This document shows, piece by piece, positions 1 to 9,004 of a DNA stretch of 58,935 bases. The notes beneath the pieces were generated by a model, which was given only the letters and a program-made list of their open reading frames with translations, made no database searches and was not told the origin of the DNA. Made by a program: the position numbers and the translations under genes. Location: NCBI RefSeq assembly GCF_014526325.1, contig NZ_JACNMJ010000010.1, forward strand, positions 1 through 58,935, in the 5' to 3' direction. Every line of letters starts with the position of its first letter. The stretch's first letter is position 1. This DNA comes from Psychroserpens algicola. GTDB lineage: Bacteria > Bacteroidota > Bacteroidia > Flavobacteriales > Flavobacteriaceae.

Positions 1-157
1 TAACAACTAATCGAAATTGTTATATCTCAGTACTCAAAATGGTCTATTCTTTTGTCTCGAAAATTATCGTTTCCAATAATCCTCTTACGCTGTCAATTCA
101 ATATGTTAATGAACTTTTTCTTATCTTCTCTTAAGCACTTTATCACTTAAGCGGGTG
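1..157 (-). promoter_or_regulatory. Leader of a stable-RNA (probably rRNA) operon
   Basis: No protein gene is visible here. Read on the minus strand this is the transcribed region after two tandem strong promoters. It contains GTTCATTAACATATTG (about 99-114), which resembles the boxA antitermination element found ahead of 16S rRNA genes. The rRNA genes themselves would lie beyond the left edge, so the assignment is inferred from the promoter pair and the boxA-like motif only. Confidence 0.5.
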
Positions 158-188
158 CAAATATAAAACCCTTTTTTTATTCCCACAA
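158..188 (-). promoter_or_regulatory. Promoter P2 of leftward stable-RNA operon
   Basis: On the minus strand TATATTTG (158-165) is a perfect Bacteroidota -7 box (TAnnTTTG), with TTG (186-188) 20 bp upstream. The following bases GCACCCGC are identical to those of the second promoter at 286-317. The tRNA-Lys promoter at 23.7 kb has the same TATATTTGCACCC. This points to a stable-RNA gene. Confidence 0.65.
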
Positions 189-285
189 TATCTTTTGACT
201 TTTTTTTTTGAAATTATTTTTTTAACCCCAAAACTCTAATCAAAATACTTATGAACGTAACTAAACTTGTTCCGTTTAGCGGGTG

Positions 286-317
286 CAAATATACAACCCT
301 TATTTTCTTCTTTCCAA
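286..317 (-). promoter_or_regulatory. Promoter P1 of leftward stable-RNA operon
   Basis: The minus strand reads TATATTTG (286-293) with TTG (315-317) 21 bp upstream, followed by GCACCCGC. It is the upstream member of a tandem pair 128 bp apart, the usual layout of rRNA promoters. Confidence 0.62.
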
Positions 318-459
318 AACTTTTTTACTCTTTTTTTTAACTTTATTTTTATCATTACTCTAAACTCTTAATATGAGGACTTTATATTAAAACAAATACC
401 CTTTTTGCCAATCATCATAATATTACTCAGATAGGTTTGTAGATTTATATATACATATA

Positions 460-490
460 TTGTATGTCAATATTTATCATCTTATCTTTG
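460..490 (+). promoter_or_regulatory. thrS-infC-rpmI-rplT promoter
   Basis: TTG at 460-462, a 20 bp spacer and TATCTTTG at 483-490 match the Bacteroidota sigma-A consensus. The thrS start codon lies 25 bp downstream of the -7 box. Confidence 0.65.
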
Positions 491-514
491 CCAACTTAAT
501 TACTAGGTACTATT

Positions 515-2458
515 ATGATAGATATTACATTGCCTGATGGCACTATTAAAACTTTTGAAGAAGGAACAACTCCGATGGATGTTGCAAAAAGTATTAGTGA
601 GGGTTTTGCAAGAAATGTTATTTCAGCAAATTTCAATAATGAAACTGTAGAGACATCTACTCCATTAACCACTAATGGTTCTTTAGTTCTATATACATGG
701 TCTAATGATGAAGGCAAAAAAGCGTTTTGGCATTCAACGTCTCACGTTTTAGCACAAGCATTAGAGGAGTTGTATCCAGGAATCAAATTATCTATCGGTC
801 CAGCTATTGAAAATGGATTCTATTATGATGTTGATTTTGGAGAACATTCTATTTCTGAAAAAGATTTTAAGTCTATAGAGCATAAAATGCTAGAGATTGC
901 CAGAGGTAAGCATGATTTTAAAATGCGAGCCGTTTCAAAAGGAGATGCTTTATCATTATATAAATCACAAAATAATGAATACAAGGTAGAGCTTATTGAG
1001 AACCTAGAAGATGGTACAATTTCTTTCTGCGATCATTCTACTTTTACTGATTTATGTCGTGGTGGTCACATTCCTAATACCGGAATAATTAAAGCCGTAA
1101 AAATCATGTCTGTAGCAGGAGCTTATTGGCGAGGTGATGAAAACAACAAACAATTAACCAGAGTTTATGGTATCTCATTTCCGAAGCAAAAAGAATTAAC
1201 CGAATACTTACATCTATTAGAAGAAGCAAAAAAACGCGACCATAGGAAACTAGGTAAGGAATTAGAGCTATTTACCTTCTCTCAAAAAGTTGGTCAAGGT
1301 CTTCCATTATGGCTACCTAAAGGCGCTGCATTAAGAGAACGTTTAGAGAATTTTTTAAAAGCTGCACAAAAAAAGGCAGGTTACGAGATGGTAGTCACGC
1401 CTCATATTGGTCAGAAAGAACTTTATGTAACTTCTGGACATTTTGCTAAGTATGGCGAAGATAGTTTTCAACCCATAAATACACCAGCTGAAGGTGAAGA
1501 ATTCTTACTTAAACCTATGAATTGTCCTCACCATTGTGAAATATATAATACAAGACCTTTTTCATATAAAGAACTTCCAAAACGTTATGCCGAATTTGGT
1601 ACCGTATATAGATATGAACAAAGTGGAGAGTTACACGGTCTAACAAGAGTTAGAGGTTTTACTCAAGATGATGCACATATTTTCTGCACTCCTGATCAAT
1701 TGGATAAAGAATTTAAAGAAGTTATCGATTTAGTATTATATGTTTTTGGTTCATTAGGTTTCGAAAACTTTAAAGCTCAGGTTTCATTGAGAGATCCTGA
1801 AAATCCCGAGAAATACATAGGTAGCGATGATAATTGGAAAAAAGCCGAAGACGCCATTCTTAATGCTGCTATTGACAAAGGATTAGATTATGTCGTTGAG
1901 ACTGGAGAAGCTGCTTTTTATGGTCCTAAGTTAGATTTCATGGTAAAAGATGCTTTAGGAAGAAACTGGCAATTGGGTACAATTCAAGTAGATTATAACC
2001 TTCCTGAACGTTTTGACCTTACCTATAAAGGAAGTGACAACGAACTTCACAGACCTGTAATGATACACCGTGCGCCTTTTGGAAGTATGGAACGTTTTAT
2101 CGCTATATTGCTAGAACATACTGGTGGAAATTTCCCTTTATGGCTCATGCCAGAACAGGTAATTGTACTATCATTAAGTGAGAAATATGAAAAATACGCC
2201 GAAAAAGTTTTAAATTTGCTAGAAAATCACGAAATTCGCGCCCTCGCTGATAATAGAAATGAGACGATAGGTAAGAAAATCCGTGAAGCGGAAATGAATA
2301 AAATACCGTTCATGATCATTATTGGTGAAAATGAAGAGAAAGAAAACAAGATTTCTGTTCGTCAACATGGTGGAGAAGATTTAGGCATGATTAGTGTAGA
2401 TGAATTCTCGAAGATTGTTGAAATTGAAATCAATAAAACATTAAAAACATTTAAATAA
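515..2458 (+). CDS. thrS: Threonyl-tRNA synthetase
   Basis: Charges tRNA-Thr with threonine in the cytoplasm. At 647 residues it has the full bacterial architecture: TGS domain (about 1-60), editing domain with HSTSH at 73-77 and the CRGGH motif, class II catalytic core with the zinc cysteine in MNCPHH, motif 2 around [11 protein letters not shown], motif 3 around APFGSMERF, then the anticodon-binding domain. The ATG at 515 is the first in frame after a clear promoter. It heads a co-directional cluster with infC, rpmI and rplT, a common bacterial arrangement. No oddities are seen. Confidence 0.97.
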   Translation: MIDITLPDGTIKTFEEGTTPMDVAKSISEGFARNVISANFNNETVETSTPLTTNGSLVLYTWSNDEGKKAFWHSTSHVLAQALEELYPGIKLSIGPAIENGFYYDVDFGEHSISEKDFKSIEHKMLEIARGKHDFKMRAVSKGDALSLYKSQNNEYKVELIENLEDGTISFCDHSTFTDLCRGGHIPNTGIIKAVKIMSVAGAYWRGDENNKQLTRVYGISFPKQKELTEYLHLLEEAKKRDHRKLGKELELFTFSQKVGQGLPLWLPKGAALRERLENFLKAAQKKAGYEMVVTPHIGQKELYVTSGHFAKYGEDSFQPINTPAEGEEFLLKPMNCPHHCEIYNTRPFSYKELPKRYAEFGTVYRYEQSGELHGLTRVRGFTQDDAHIFCTPDQLDKEFKEVIDLVLYVFGSLGFENFKAQVSLRDPENPEKYIGSDDNWKKAEDAILNAAIDKGLDYVVETGEAAFYGPKLDFMVKDALGRNWQLGTIQVDYNLPERFDLTYKGSDNELHRPVMIHRAPFGSMERFIAILLEHTGGNFPLWLMPEQVIVLSLSEKYEKYAEKVLNLLENHEIRALADNRNETIGKKIREAEMNKIPFMIIIGENEEKENKISVRQHGGEDLGMISVDEFSKIVEIEINKTLKTFK

Positions 2459-2485
2459 AATAAGTTTAACTAAAATATATAAGCC

Positions 2486-3037
2486 ATAGCAATACGTAGA
2501 AGACACAACTCTAAGCGAGTAGTAAAAGAAGATCAACACAAAATTAACTCTAAAATTAGAGCCGAAAAGGTAAGACTTGTAGGTGATAATGTAGAGATAG
2601 GTATTTATACAACTAAAGATGCATTAGCCATTGCAGATGAGCAAGGGTTAGATCTTGTTGAAATATCTCCAAAAGCTGATCCTCCTGTATGCAAGGTTAT
2701 GGACTATAAAAAGTTTCTTTACGAACAAAAGAAACGAGATAAAGCTCTAAAATCTAAAGCTACAAAGGTGACAATCAAAGAGATTCGTTTTGGTCCACAA
2801 ACCGATGATCATGATTATGAATTTAAAAAGAAACATGCCGAGAAGTTTTTAAAAGACGGAGCAAAATTAAAAGCCTTTGTATTTTTCAAAGGACGTTCAA
2901 TTATATTTAAAGAACAAGGTCAAATCTTATTATTAAGATTAGCACAAGATCTTGAAGAGTTAGGTAAAGTTGAACAAATGCCTCGATTAGAAGGTAAGCG
3001 TATGACTATGTTCATCGCACCAAAAAAAGTAAAATAA
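2486..3037 (+). CDS. infC: Translation initiation factor IF-3 (AUA start)
   Basis: Binds the 30S subunit and enforces correct start-codon selection. The conserved IF-3 N domain ([19 protein letters not shown], then [12 protein letters not shown]) lies upstream of the first in-frame ATG (2699), so the usual ATG rule would cut off about 71 residues. The frame is closed by TAA at 2480-2482. The only plausible starts are ATA at 2486 (giving (M)[10 protein letters not shown], 183 residues) or ATA at 2492. A non-AUG infC start is the basis of IF-3 autoregulation in E. coli (AUU). The C domain ends normally. The gene lies 27 bp after thrS and 54 bp before rpmI. Confidence 0.9.
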   Translation: MAIRRRHNSKRVVKEDQHKINSKIRAEKVRLVGDNVEIGIYTTKDALAIADEQGLDLVEISPKADPPVCKVMDYKKFLYEQKKRDKALKSKATKVTIKEIRFGPQTDDHDYEFKKKHAEKFLKDGAKLKAFVFFKGRSIIFKEQGQILLLRLAQDLEELGKVEQMPRLEGKRMTMFIAPKKVK

Positions 3038-3091
3038 GCTGAAACGTTCAGCGATAAGATAATAAGCGAAACGTAAATAAAACAGGAGATA

Positions 3092-3289
3092 ATGCCTAAA
3101 ATGAAAACTAAATCAAGTGCTAAGAAACGTTTTAAACTAACTGGCACTGGTAAGATTAAAAGAAAGCATGCTTTTAAGAGTCATATATTGACAAAAAAAT
3201 CTAAAAAGCGTAAGTTAGCTTTAACTCATGACACTTTGGTACACAAAGCAGATGAGAACAATATTAAAACAATGTTACGTTTAAAGTAA
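3092..3289 (+). CDS. rpmI: 50S ribosomal protein L35
   Basis: A small, very basic large-subunit protein of 65 residues, the normal L35 length. It begins [20 protein letters not shown], which is typical of the family. It sits between infC and rplT as in most bacteria and is presumably co-transcribed from the thrS promoter. Confidence 0.97.
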   Translation: MPKMKTKSSAKKRFKLTGTGKIKRKHAFKSHILTKKSKKRKLALTHDTLVHKADENNIKTMLRLK

Positions 3290-3392
3290 CAAGGTTTTAA
3301 TCGGTTAAAACAAATTATAAACCCTGGAGTTAGGCAAAATAATTTAGCAAGTGTCAATTAAGACCGCCTACTACAAAAAAACAATTTAAGAA

Positions 3393-3737
3393 ATGCCAAG
3401 ATCAGTAAATTCAGTAGCAAAAAGAGCCAGAAGAAAAAAGGTTCTTAAGCAAGCAAAAGGTTACTTCGGAAGACGTAAAAACGTTTGGACAGTAGCAAAA
3501 AATGCGGTTGATAAAGCGATGCAATATTCGTACAGAGACCGTAGAAACAAAAAAAGAACATTCCGCTCACTTTGGATTATGCGTATTAACGCAGGAGCTA
3601 GACAACACGGAATGAGCTATTCAAAGTTTATGGGAAAACTTAAAGCTAATAACATCGAATTGAACCGTAAAGTTCTTGCCGATTTAGCGATGAATAATCC
3701 TGAAGCTTTTGAAGCTATAGTAAACAAAGTAAAATAG
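3393..3737 (+). CDS. rplT: 50S ribosomal protein L20
   Basis: Binds 23S rRNA early in 50S assembly. It has 114 residues, the family length, with the typical arginine/lysine-rich N terminus ([16 protein letters not shown]) and the conserved [10 protein letters not shown] and [10 protein letters not shown] segments. L20 represses infC-rpmI-rplT in other bacteria; no leader structure could be assigned here by eye. It is the last gene of the cluster and is followed by a rho-independent terminator. Confidence 0.97.
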   Translation: MPRSVNSVAKRARRKKVLKQAKGYFGRRKNVWTVAKNAVDKAMQYSYRDRRNKKRTFRSLWIMRINAGARQHGMSYSKFMGKLKANNIELNRKVLADLAMNNPEAFEAIVNKVK

Positions 3738-3774
3738 GGCTTTCGCCTAAACAATAACAACAATTCGCTTATAA

Positions 3775-3803
3775 AACCGATTCAGAAATGAATCGGTTTT
3801 TTT
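3775..3803 (+). terminator. Rho-independent terminator after rplT
   Basis: A 9 bp stem AACCGATTC/GAATCGGTT with loop AGAAAT, followed by a run of T residues. It closes the thrS-infC-rpmI-rplT cluster. Confidence 0.85.
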
Positions 3804-3899
3804 ATATCAAAACTTTAAACTCAATGTATTTCAGCTACGAAAATTAACAGGTATTTTGAATTTTTATAGCTAACTTACAAGACAATTAAAATCCATTCA

Positions 3900-6800
3900 A
3901 TGAAACGTATACAACTTATCACCATCCTCACGCTACTCCTTAGTTTTTACACCTTCAGCCAAGATAAAGAAAAACCCGAACCTTGGAATGTTTCTAACCC
4001 TGAAGGCAACTGGGACTTCAAAGAACTTAAGCTTTCTACAAATGAAGGCACATGGATGAATCTTGATGTGAGTCCCGACGGCAAGTCTATTGTATTCGAT
4101 TTGCTAGGTGATATTTATAAATTAGATAGTAATGGTGGTAAAGCTAAAATTTTAAGAGAAGGTCTGGCTTTTGAAATCCAACCGCGTTTCAGTCCAGATG
4201 GCAAACACATTTCATTTACCAGTGATGCTGGTGGTGGCGATAATATCTGGATTATGAATGCTGACGGATCTGATGCCAAGCAAATCACCAAAGAAAATTT
4301 CAGACTATTAAACAATGCCATTTGGACACCAGACGGCAATTACTTAATTGCTAGAAAGCACTTTACCTCAGGGCGATCCCTTGGTGCTGGTGAACTGTGG
4401 ATGTACCACAAAACAGGAGGCAGTGGTATTCAACTTACCAAAAAGAAAAACGACCAACAAGACCTTAATGAACCGAGTCTATCTCCTGATGGAAAGTCAC
4501 TGTATTATAGTGAAGATGTATATCCTGGTGGATTTTTCCAATACAATAAAGACCCAAACAGCCAAATTTATGCGATTAACCGCTATGATATGGACACAGG
4601 CGAAATTACAAGAATTACAGGTGGACCAGGAGGTGCTGCACGACCGCAAGTATCCAGAGACGGCAAAAAACTCGCCTTTGTCAAACGAGTTCGTACAAAA
4701 TCGGTATTATATATTCATGATTTAGAAACTGGTGAAGAATGGCCAATCTATGATCAACTGAATAAAGATCAACAAGAAGCCTGGGCGATTTTTGGTGTAT
4801 ATACTAATTTTAACTGGACACCTAATGATGCGGCTATTGTAATTTGGTCTGGAGGAAAAATCAAAAAAATCAATATCAATTCGCTTCAGGTTACTGAAAT
4901 TCCTTTTCAAGTAGATGCGACGATTAAGATTGCTAAAGCGATCGAAGTAGATACGCCTGTGGCTCCAGATACATTTGACGCCAAAGTAATTAGGCATGCC
5001 ACGACGTCTCCAGATGGCAAATCTATTGTATTTAATGCATTGGGCTATTTACATATTCAAAAATTACCTAACGGAAAAGCGAAACGTTTGACCACTGGAA
5101 CCGATTTTGAATTTGAGCCTGCATTTTCTCCTGATGGAAAAATAATCACCTATGTCACCTGGAATGATGAACATTTAGGCGCCATTTATTCGGTGCCTAC
5201 ATCTGGAGGCACACCAACAAAACTATCATCGGAAAAAGGAATTTACAGAAATCCAGCCTATTCTCATAATGGCAAACATATTGTCTATCGTAAAGAAGGT
5301 GGAAATAACGAACAAGGCCGAACGTTTACTAAAAAAACAGGGTTATATCTTATGAATTCTGATGGCTCTAACCCAGAATTGATTACTAAGGAAGGGGATT
5401 TTCCAATGTTTAATACTGATGACACTAGAATTATTTATCAACATGGTGGTCAGTTTTTTGGAGCCTTAACTAAAGAACTCAAAAGTGTAGACCTTCATGG
5501 CTTTGATGAACGTACCTTGGTAAAATCTAAACACGGAAATATTCTGGTGCCAAGTCCTGACGGAAACTGGATTGCATTTGTACATCTACATAAAGTATAT
5601 ATGGCACCAATGCCTAAATCAGGACAAACTTTAGACTTGACTGATAAGAGTAAATATGTTCCTGTTACAAAACTTTCAAAAGATGCTGGTATTAATCTGC
5701 ATTGGTCAACAGACAGTAAGTTGTTGCATTGGACTTTAGGGAATCAATATTTTTCAGCTGAAATTTCCGAAGACACAAAATTAGTAGAAAACAGTACCAA
5801 AATTAATTTAGAAGTCAAAACAGATAAACCTTCAGGACGAATAGCTCTTATAGGCGCACGCATTATTACAATGGAAGGTGATGAAGTTATTGAAAACGGA
5901 ACTATCGTTATACAAGATAATCGTATTGAAGCTATCGGAAATGCTTCAGATATAACCATTCCGTCAGATGCTAAAGTATATGACCTTACTGGGAAAACGA
6001 TTATGCCTGGAATGGTGGATGCGCATGCACATATTGGTGGATTTCGCTACGGATTAACCACTCAAAAACACTGGCAATTTTATGCCAATTTAGCTTTTGG
6101 TGTCACGACAGCACATGATCCTTCTGCACATTCGGAAACGGTTTTTGCACTTTCAGAATTACAAAAAAACGGCACACTAGTTGGCCCACGCCTCTACTCT
6201 ACAGGCTTTATTTTATATGGCGCTGATGGGGATTTCAAAGCCGTTATTAATAATCTGGAAGATGCTCGCTCTTCAATTAGACGTACCAAAGCCTTTGGTG
6301 CATTATCGGTTAAGAGTTATAACCAACCAAGACGTGAGCAACGCCAGCAGGTGTTACAAGCGGCTCGTGAAGAAGGAATTTTTGTAGTACCAGAAGGCGG
6401 ATCGACATTTTACCATAATATTACTATGGTCATGGATGGCCATACAGGCGTTGAACATAATATTCCTGTTGCTCCTGTATATAAAGATGTACTTGAACTT
6501 TGGGGACAAAGTAATGTTGGATATACACCAACACTTATTGTCAATTATGGAGGCATGAACGGCGAAATGTTCTGGTATCAAAACACCAACGTTTGGGAAA
6601 ATGAAAAACTCTTAAAGTATACACCGAGAGGTATTATTGATTCGCGTTCGAGACATCGTATCATGATTCCTGATGAAGAATATGAAAACGGTCATATCTT
6701 AGTTTCTAAAACTTGTAAGGCACTTAGTGATGCTGGCGTTAAAGTGAATCTTGGTGCTCACGGACAACTTCAGGGTCTTGGTGCTCACTGGGAATTATGG

Positions 6801-7157
6801 ATGCTCCAACAAGGTGGCATGTCTAATCATGAAGCGCTTAAGGCAGCAACTATTAATGGCGCAGATTATATAGGTGCCGCAAATGATATAGGTTCTCTTA
6901 AAAAAGGAAAGCTTGCCGATTTAATCGTTATGGATAAAAACCCTTTAGAAGATATCAGACATTCTGAAAGTATTATTTATACGATGATTAATGGTCGTAT
7001 GTATGATACTGAAACAATGAATGAAATTGGTAATCATCCAAAAGAACGCACTCAATTTTATTGGGAAAACTCAAAATACAACGAAGCATTTCCATGGCAT
7101 GAAGATTCACAGAGCTTCACTCGAAGTGGCTGTGGGTGTCATGTAGGATCTCATTAA
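3900..7157 (+). CDS. Secreted TolB-propeller/amidohydrolase fusion
   Basis: A 1085-residue exported protein. It has a signal peptide (about 1-20), then a beta-propeller built from repeats of the PD40/TolB type (several SPDGKxIxF motifs up to about 630), then an amidohydrolase domain. The latter has the metal-binding MVDAHAHIG motif near 705, further histidines in GVEHNI and NLGAHGQLQGLGAH, and the closing KGKLADLIVMDKNPLEDI segment. It probably hydrolyses an amide or cyclic-amide bond outside the cytoplasm; the substrate is unknown. The last ten residues (SGCGCHVGSH) are rich in cysteine and histidine. Single gene with its own terminator. Confidence 0.85.
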   Translation: MKRIQLITILTLLLSFYTFSQDKEKPEPWNVSNPEGNWDFKELKLSTNEGTWMNLDVSPDGKSIVFDLLGDIYKLDSNGGKAKILREGLAFEIQPRFSPDGKHISFTSDAGGGDNIWIMNADGSDAKQITKENFRLLNNAIWTPDGNYLIARKHFTSGRSLGAGELWMYHKTGGSGIQLTKKKNDQQDLNEPSLSPDGKSLYYSEDVYPGGFFQYNKDPNSQIYAINRYDMDTGEITRITGGPGGAARPQVSRDGKKLAFVKRVRTKSVLYIHDLETGEEWPIYDQLNKDQQEAWAIFGVYTNFNWTPNDAAIVIWSGGKIKKININSLQVTEIPFQVDATIKIAKAIEVDTPVAPDTFDAKVIRHATTSPDGKSIVFNALGYLHIQKLPNGKAKRLTTGTDFEFEPAFSPDGKIITYVTWNDEHLGAIYSVPTSGGTPTKLSSEKGIYRNPAYSHNGKHIVYRKEGGNNEQGRTFTKKTGLYLMNSDGSNPELITKEGDFPMFNTDDTRIIYQHGGQFFGALTKELKSVDLHGFDERTLVKSKHGNILVPSPDGNWIAFVHLHKVYMAPMPKSGQTLDLTDKSKYVPVTKLSKDAGINLHWSTDSKLLHWTLGNQYFSAEISEDTKLVENSTKINLEVKTDKPSGRIALIGARIITMEGDEVIENGTIVIQDNRIEAIGNASDITIPSDAKVYDLTGKTIMPGMVDAHAHIGGFRYGLTTQKHWQFYANLAFGVTTAHDPSAHSETVFALSELQKNGTLVGPRLYSTGFILYGADGDFKAVINNLEDARSSIRRTKAFGALSVKSYNQPRREQRQQVLQAAREEGIFVVPEGGSTFYHNITMVMDGHTGVEHNIPVAPVYKDVLELWGQSNVGYTPTLIVNYGGMNGEMFWYQNTNVWENEKLLKYTPRGIIDSRSRHRIMIPDEEYENGHILVSKTCKALSDAGVKVNLGAHGQLQGLGAHWELWMLQQGGMSNHEALKAATINGADYIGAANDIGSLKKGKLADLIVMDKNPLEDIRHSESIIYTMINGRMYDTETMNEIGNHPKERTQFYWENSKYNEAFPWHEDSQSFTRSGCGCHVGSH

Positions 7158-7160
7158 AAC

Positions 7161-7195
7161 AAAAAAACCGATTCTTAATTGAATCGGTTTTTTTT
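7161..7195. terminator. Bidirectional terminator
   Basis: A near-perfect stem (7161-7174 with 7181-7194) containing AAACCGATTC/GAATCGGTTT and loop TTAATT, with A residues on the left and T residues on the right. It lies between two convergent genes and can serve both; it overlaps the stop codon of the cyclase gene. Confidence 0.85.
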
Positions 7196-8270
7196 AGTAT
7201 TCGTTAATCGCTACAATTTTAAGCGTATCTTGTTTTCCCTTGAGGAGTATATCTCCTATAGCCTTAGTTTTATATTTAGATTTTAACTTAATTTTGCTTA
7301 ACAATTCTTCGGAAATCAATAAGGATTCATCATACTTATTACACTCATCTTGAATTCTAGCAGTTGTATTAATAACATCACCATGAAAAGCCAGTTCTTT
7401 TTTTACGGTACCAACCTCAGCAACAATTAATTTTCCACCGTGAACTCCAGCTTTAAAGAAAGGGTTTAAATTATAGGTCTTCATATAATATTTTGATCGC
7501 TTCTCCAGCAACTTTTTAAACGCAAAATACAATTCAATACAGTTGTTATGCTTGAGTCCTTTTTTTAATTTCCAAGTGATAACAGCTTCATCACCAACAT
7601 ACTGATAAATATCACCATCATAGCGCGATACAATTTTATTTAAATCAAAAAAGCAATCTTGTAATAACTTACTGTACTTATTATGCCCTATTTCTTCGGC
7701 GATTGTTGTAGATGATTTTAAATCGACAAACATAAAAACACGTTCCTCTTCGGTAGGATTTCTGTATTTTCCGATAAGCATATTGATTAAAATTCCTCTT
7801 CCAAATTTTTCATAAACCAATTTCAGAAATAAAAAGATAAAAGACGCTAAGAAAAAGTAGGATGTTGCTAACCAAAATAATGCACTAGTTTTCCACCAGC
7901 CTCTTTCATTGGGTAAATCTATGTCCATATCGAGTTCGATAAGCGTAATGATAAACGTCAAAGAAAAAATAAGGACTATTAAATAGATGGAGGTTTTAAG
8001 TAGAATAGTAAGTCCCAAATAGATGTTTTTGGTAATAAACTTATCAAACACAAATTCAATAATAGCGTAAAAAATTCCAACAAGCACACCTAATATGATT
8101 CCAAAATGAATCCATTCGGTAATAGGCACCTCATTTTTAGGATTCACAAACATGGTGCCTTGCTCTTCTCCATGCGCTATAAACCGTATTAAAATAAATA
8201 TTGAGAATGCTAATATCCAATAGATGATAGCAAAAAATAATTGCTTAAAAAACCGCTTTAAATGATACAT
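7194..8270 (-). CDS. Membrane class III adenylate/guanylate cyclase
   Basis: Predicted to make cAMP or cGMP from the nucleoside triphosphate. The 358-residue protein has four membrane segments (about 11-31, 54-74, 88-110, 130-150) and a cytoplasmic catalytic domain from about 175. Metal-binding aspartates are D183 (FVDLKSST) and D227 (VGDEAV). The catalytic Asn/Arg pair is in VINTTARIQDE. Substrate specificity cannot be read by eye. It starts 11 bp after the EF-hand gene, so the two are almost certainly one transcript, suggesting calcium or another signal linked to cyclase output (inference). Confidence 0.85.
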   Translation of the reverse strand: MYHLKRFFKQLFFAIIYWILAFSIFILIRFIAHGEEQGTMFVNPKNEVPITEWIHFGIILGVLVGIFYAIIEFVFDKFITKNIYLGLTILLKTSIYLIVLIFSLTFIITLIELDMDIDLPNERGWWKTSALFWLATSYFFLASFIFLFLKLVYEKFGRGILINMLIGKYRNPTEEERVFMFVDLKSSTTIAEEIGHNKYSKLLQDCFFDLNKIVSRYDGDIYQYVGDEAVITWKLKKGLKHNNCIELYFAFKKLLEKRSKYYMKTYNLNPFFKAGVHGGKLIVAEVGTVKKELAFHGDVINTTARIQDECNKYDESLLISEELLSKIKLKSKYKTKAIGDILLKGKQDTLKIVAINEY

Positions 8271-8281
8271 CTATAATTAGC

Positions 8282-8560
8282 TTATTTAGATTTTTTTGCA
8301 ATTTCATCCACAGCAGATTTAAATTCTTTCCAATTGACTTCTTCATCTCCATTTTTATCGTATCCTTCAATTAGTTTACTGGATACCATACCTCTTATAA
8401 ATCCGCTGATCTCTGCTTGTTTCAGCAATGTTGCAATTTCTCTTTTCGACAAGGTTCCATTTCCATCGTTATCAAAAAAATTAAAGGCATCCTCTGGAGC
8501 ATTAAAGTGATTGGTAATTACTATCTGTATTTTTTTTAAAATTTTCTTTTTAGACGCCAT
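8282..8560 (-). CDS. EF-hand calcium-binding protein
   Basis: A 92-residue protein with no signal peptide, so probably cytoplasmic. It has two EF-hand loops: loop 1 at residues 30-41 (DNDGNGTLSKRE, canonical) and loop 2 at 68-79 (DKNGDEEVNWKE, ligands at positions 1, 3, 5, 7 and 12). The N terminus is lysine-rich (MASKKKILKK). It is immediately upstream of the membrane cyclase gene. A soluble bacterial protein with two EF-hands resembles a small calcium sensor more than a buffer, but the role is inferred. Confidence 0.8.
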   Translation of the reverse strand: MASKKKILKKIQIVITNHFNAPEDAFNFFDNDGNGTLSKREIATLLKQAEISGFIRGMVSSKLIEGYDKNGDEEVNWKEFKSAVDEIAKKSK

Positions 8561-8592
8561 ACACTATTGATTTTAGAACTAATAAATTTAAA

Positions 8593-8626
8593 TAAAAAAA
8601 GCCATTTAAAGTTTTAAATGGCTTTT
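8593..8626 (-). terminator. Terminator of the 100-residue lipoprotein gene
   Basis: Stem AAAAGCCATTTAAA/TTTAAATGGCTTTT with a 2-base loop. On the minus strand it is followed by seven T residues. It separates the lipoprotein gene from the EF-hand gene. Confidence 0.8.
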
Positions 8627-8643
8627 CATCATTGTTATTTGGC

Positions 8644-8946
8644 TTAGTTATTTTCTTCATTGGTTGATACATCATCAACACAATCACCGAGTCCATCTAT
8701 AATACTTTGTATGGTACCTGAGCTATCTCCACAAGCTTCTTTTTGTTGCTGCAAAGCCAATTTATAGGCATTACACAAATCTTCATAAGAGCCTGGCTCA
8801 GATTCAGAATTGGTAAAGTTTGTTAAAGCTGTTACCGTATTTTGAGTTGCTTCAGAACATGAAAGTCCGTCATCGCCATCGTCATCACTTCCACAAGAGG
8901 TTGACAATAAAGCAAGACAACACATTGAAATCATTAATTTTTTCAT
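8644..8946 (-). CDS. Small surface-type lipoprotein
   Basis: 100 residues, family not recognised. The start at 8946 is chosen because it gives a clean lipoprotein signal (MKKLMISMCCLALLSTSC); the longer frame to 9048 runs into the preceding gene and has no signal. The lipobox cysteine is followed by GSDDDGDD, matching the acidic lipoprotein export signal of Bacteroidota, so the protein is probably displayed on the cell surface. Three further cysteines in the mature part (GLSC, DLC, EAC and GDC contexts) could form disulphides. Confidence 0.7.
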   Translation of the reverse strand: MKKLMISMCCLALLSTSCGSDDDGDDGLSCSEATQNTVTALTNFTNSESEPGSYEDLCNAYKLALQQQKEACGDSSGTIQSIIDGLGDCVDDVSTNEENN

Positions 8947-9004
8947 AAATAGTTTTGGTTTTATTAAAATACTAGCACTAAATATACACTTAAAAATAAT
9001 ATAA

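Noticed and set aside
4348-4725. 125-codon ORF inside the propeller gene, and similar overlapping frames elsewhere (for example 12969-13424, 10737-11108)
   Set aside because: These are shadow frames of well-supported genes on the other frame or strand.
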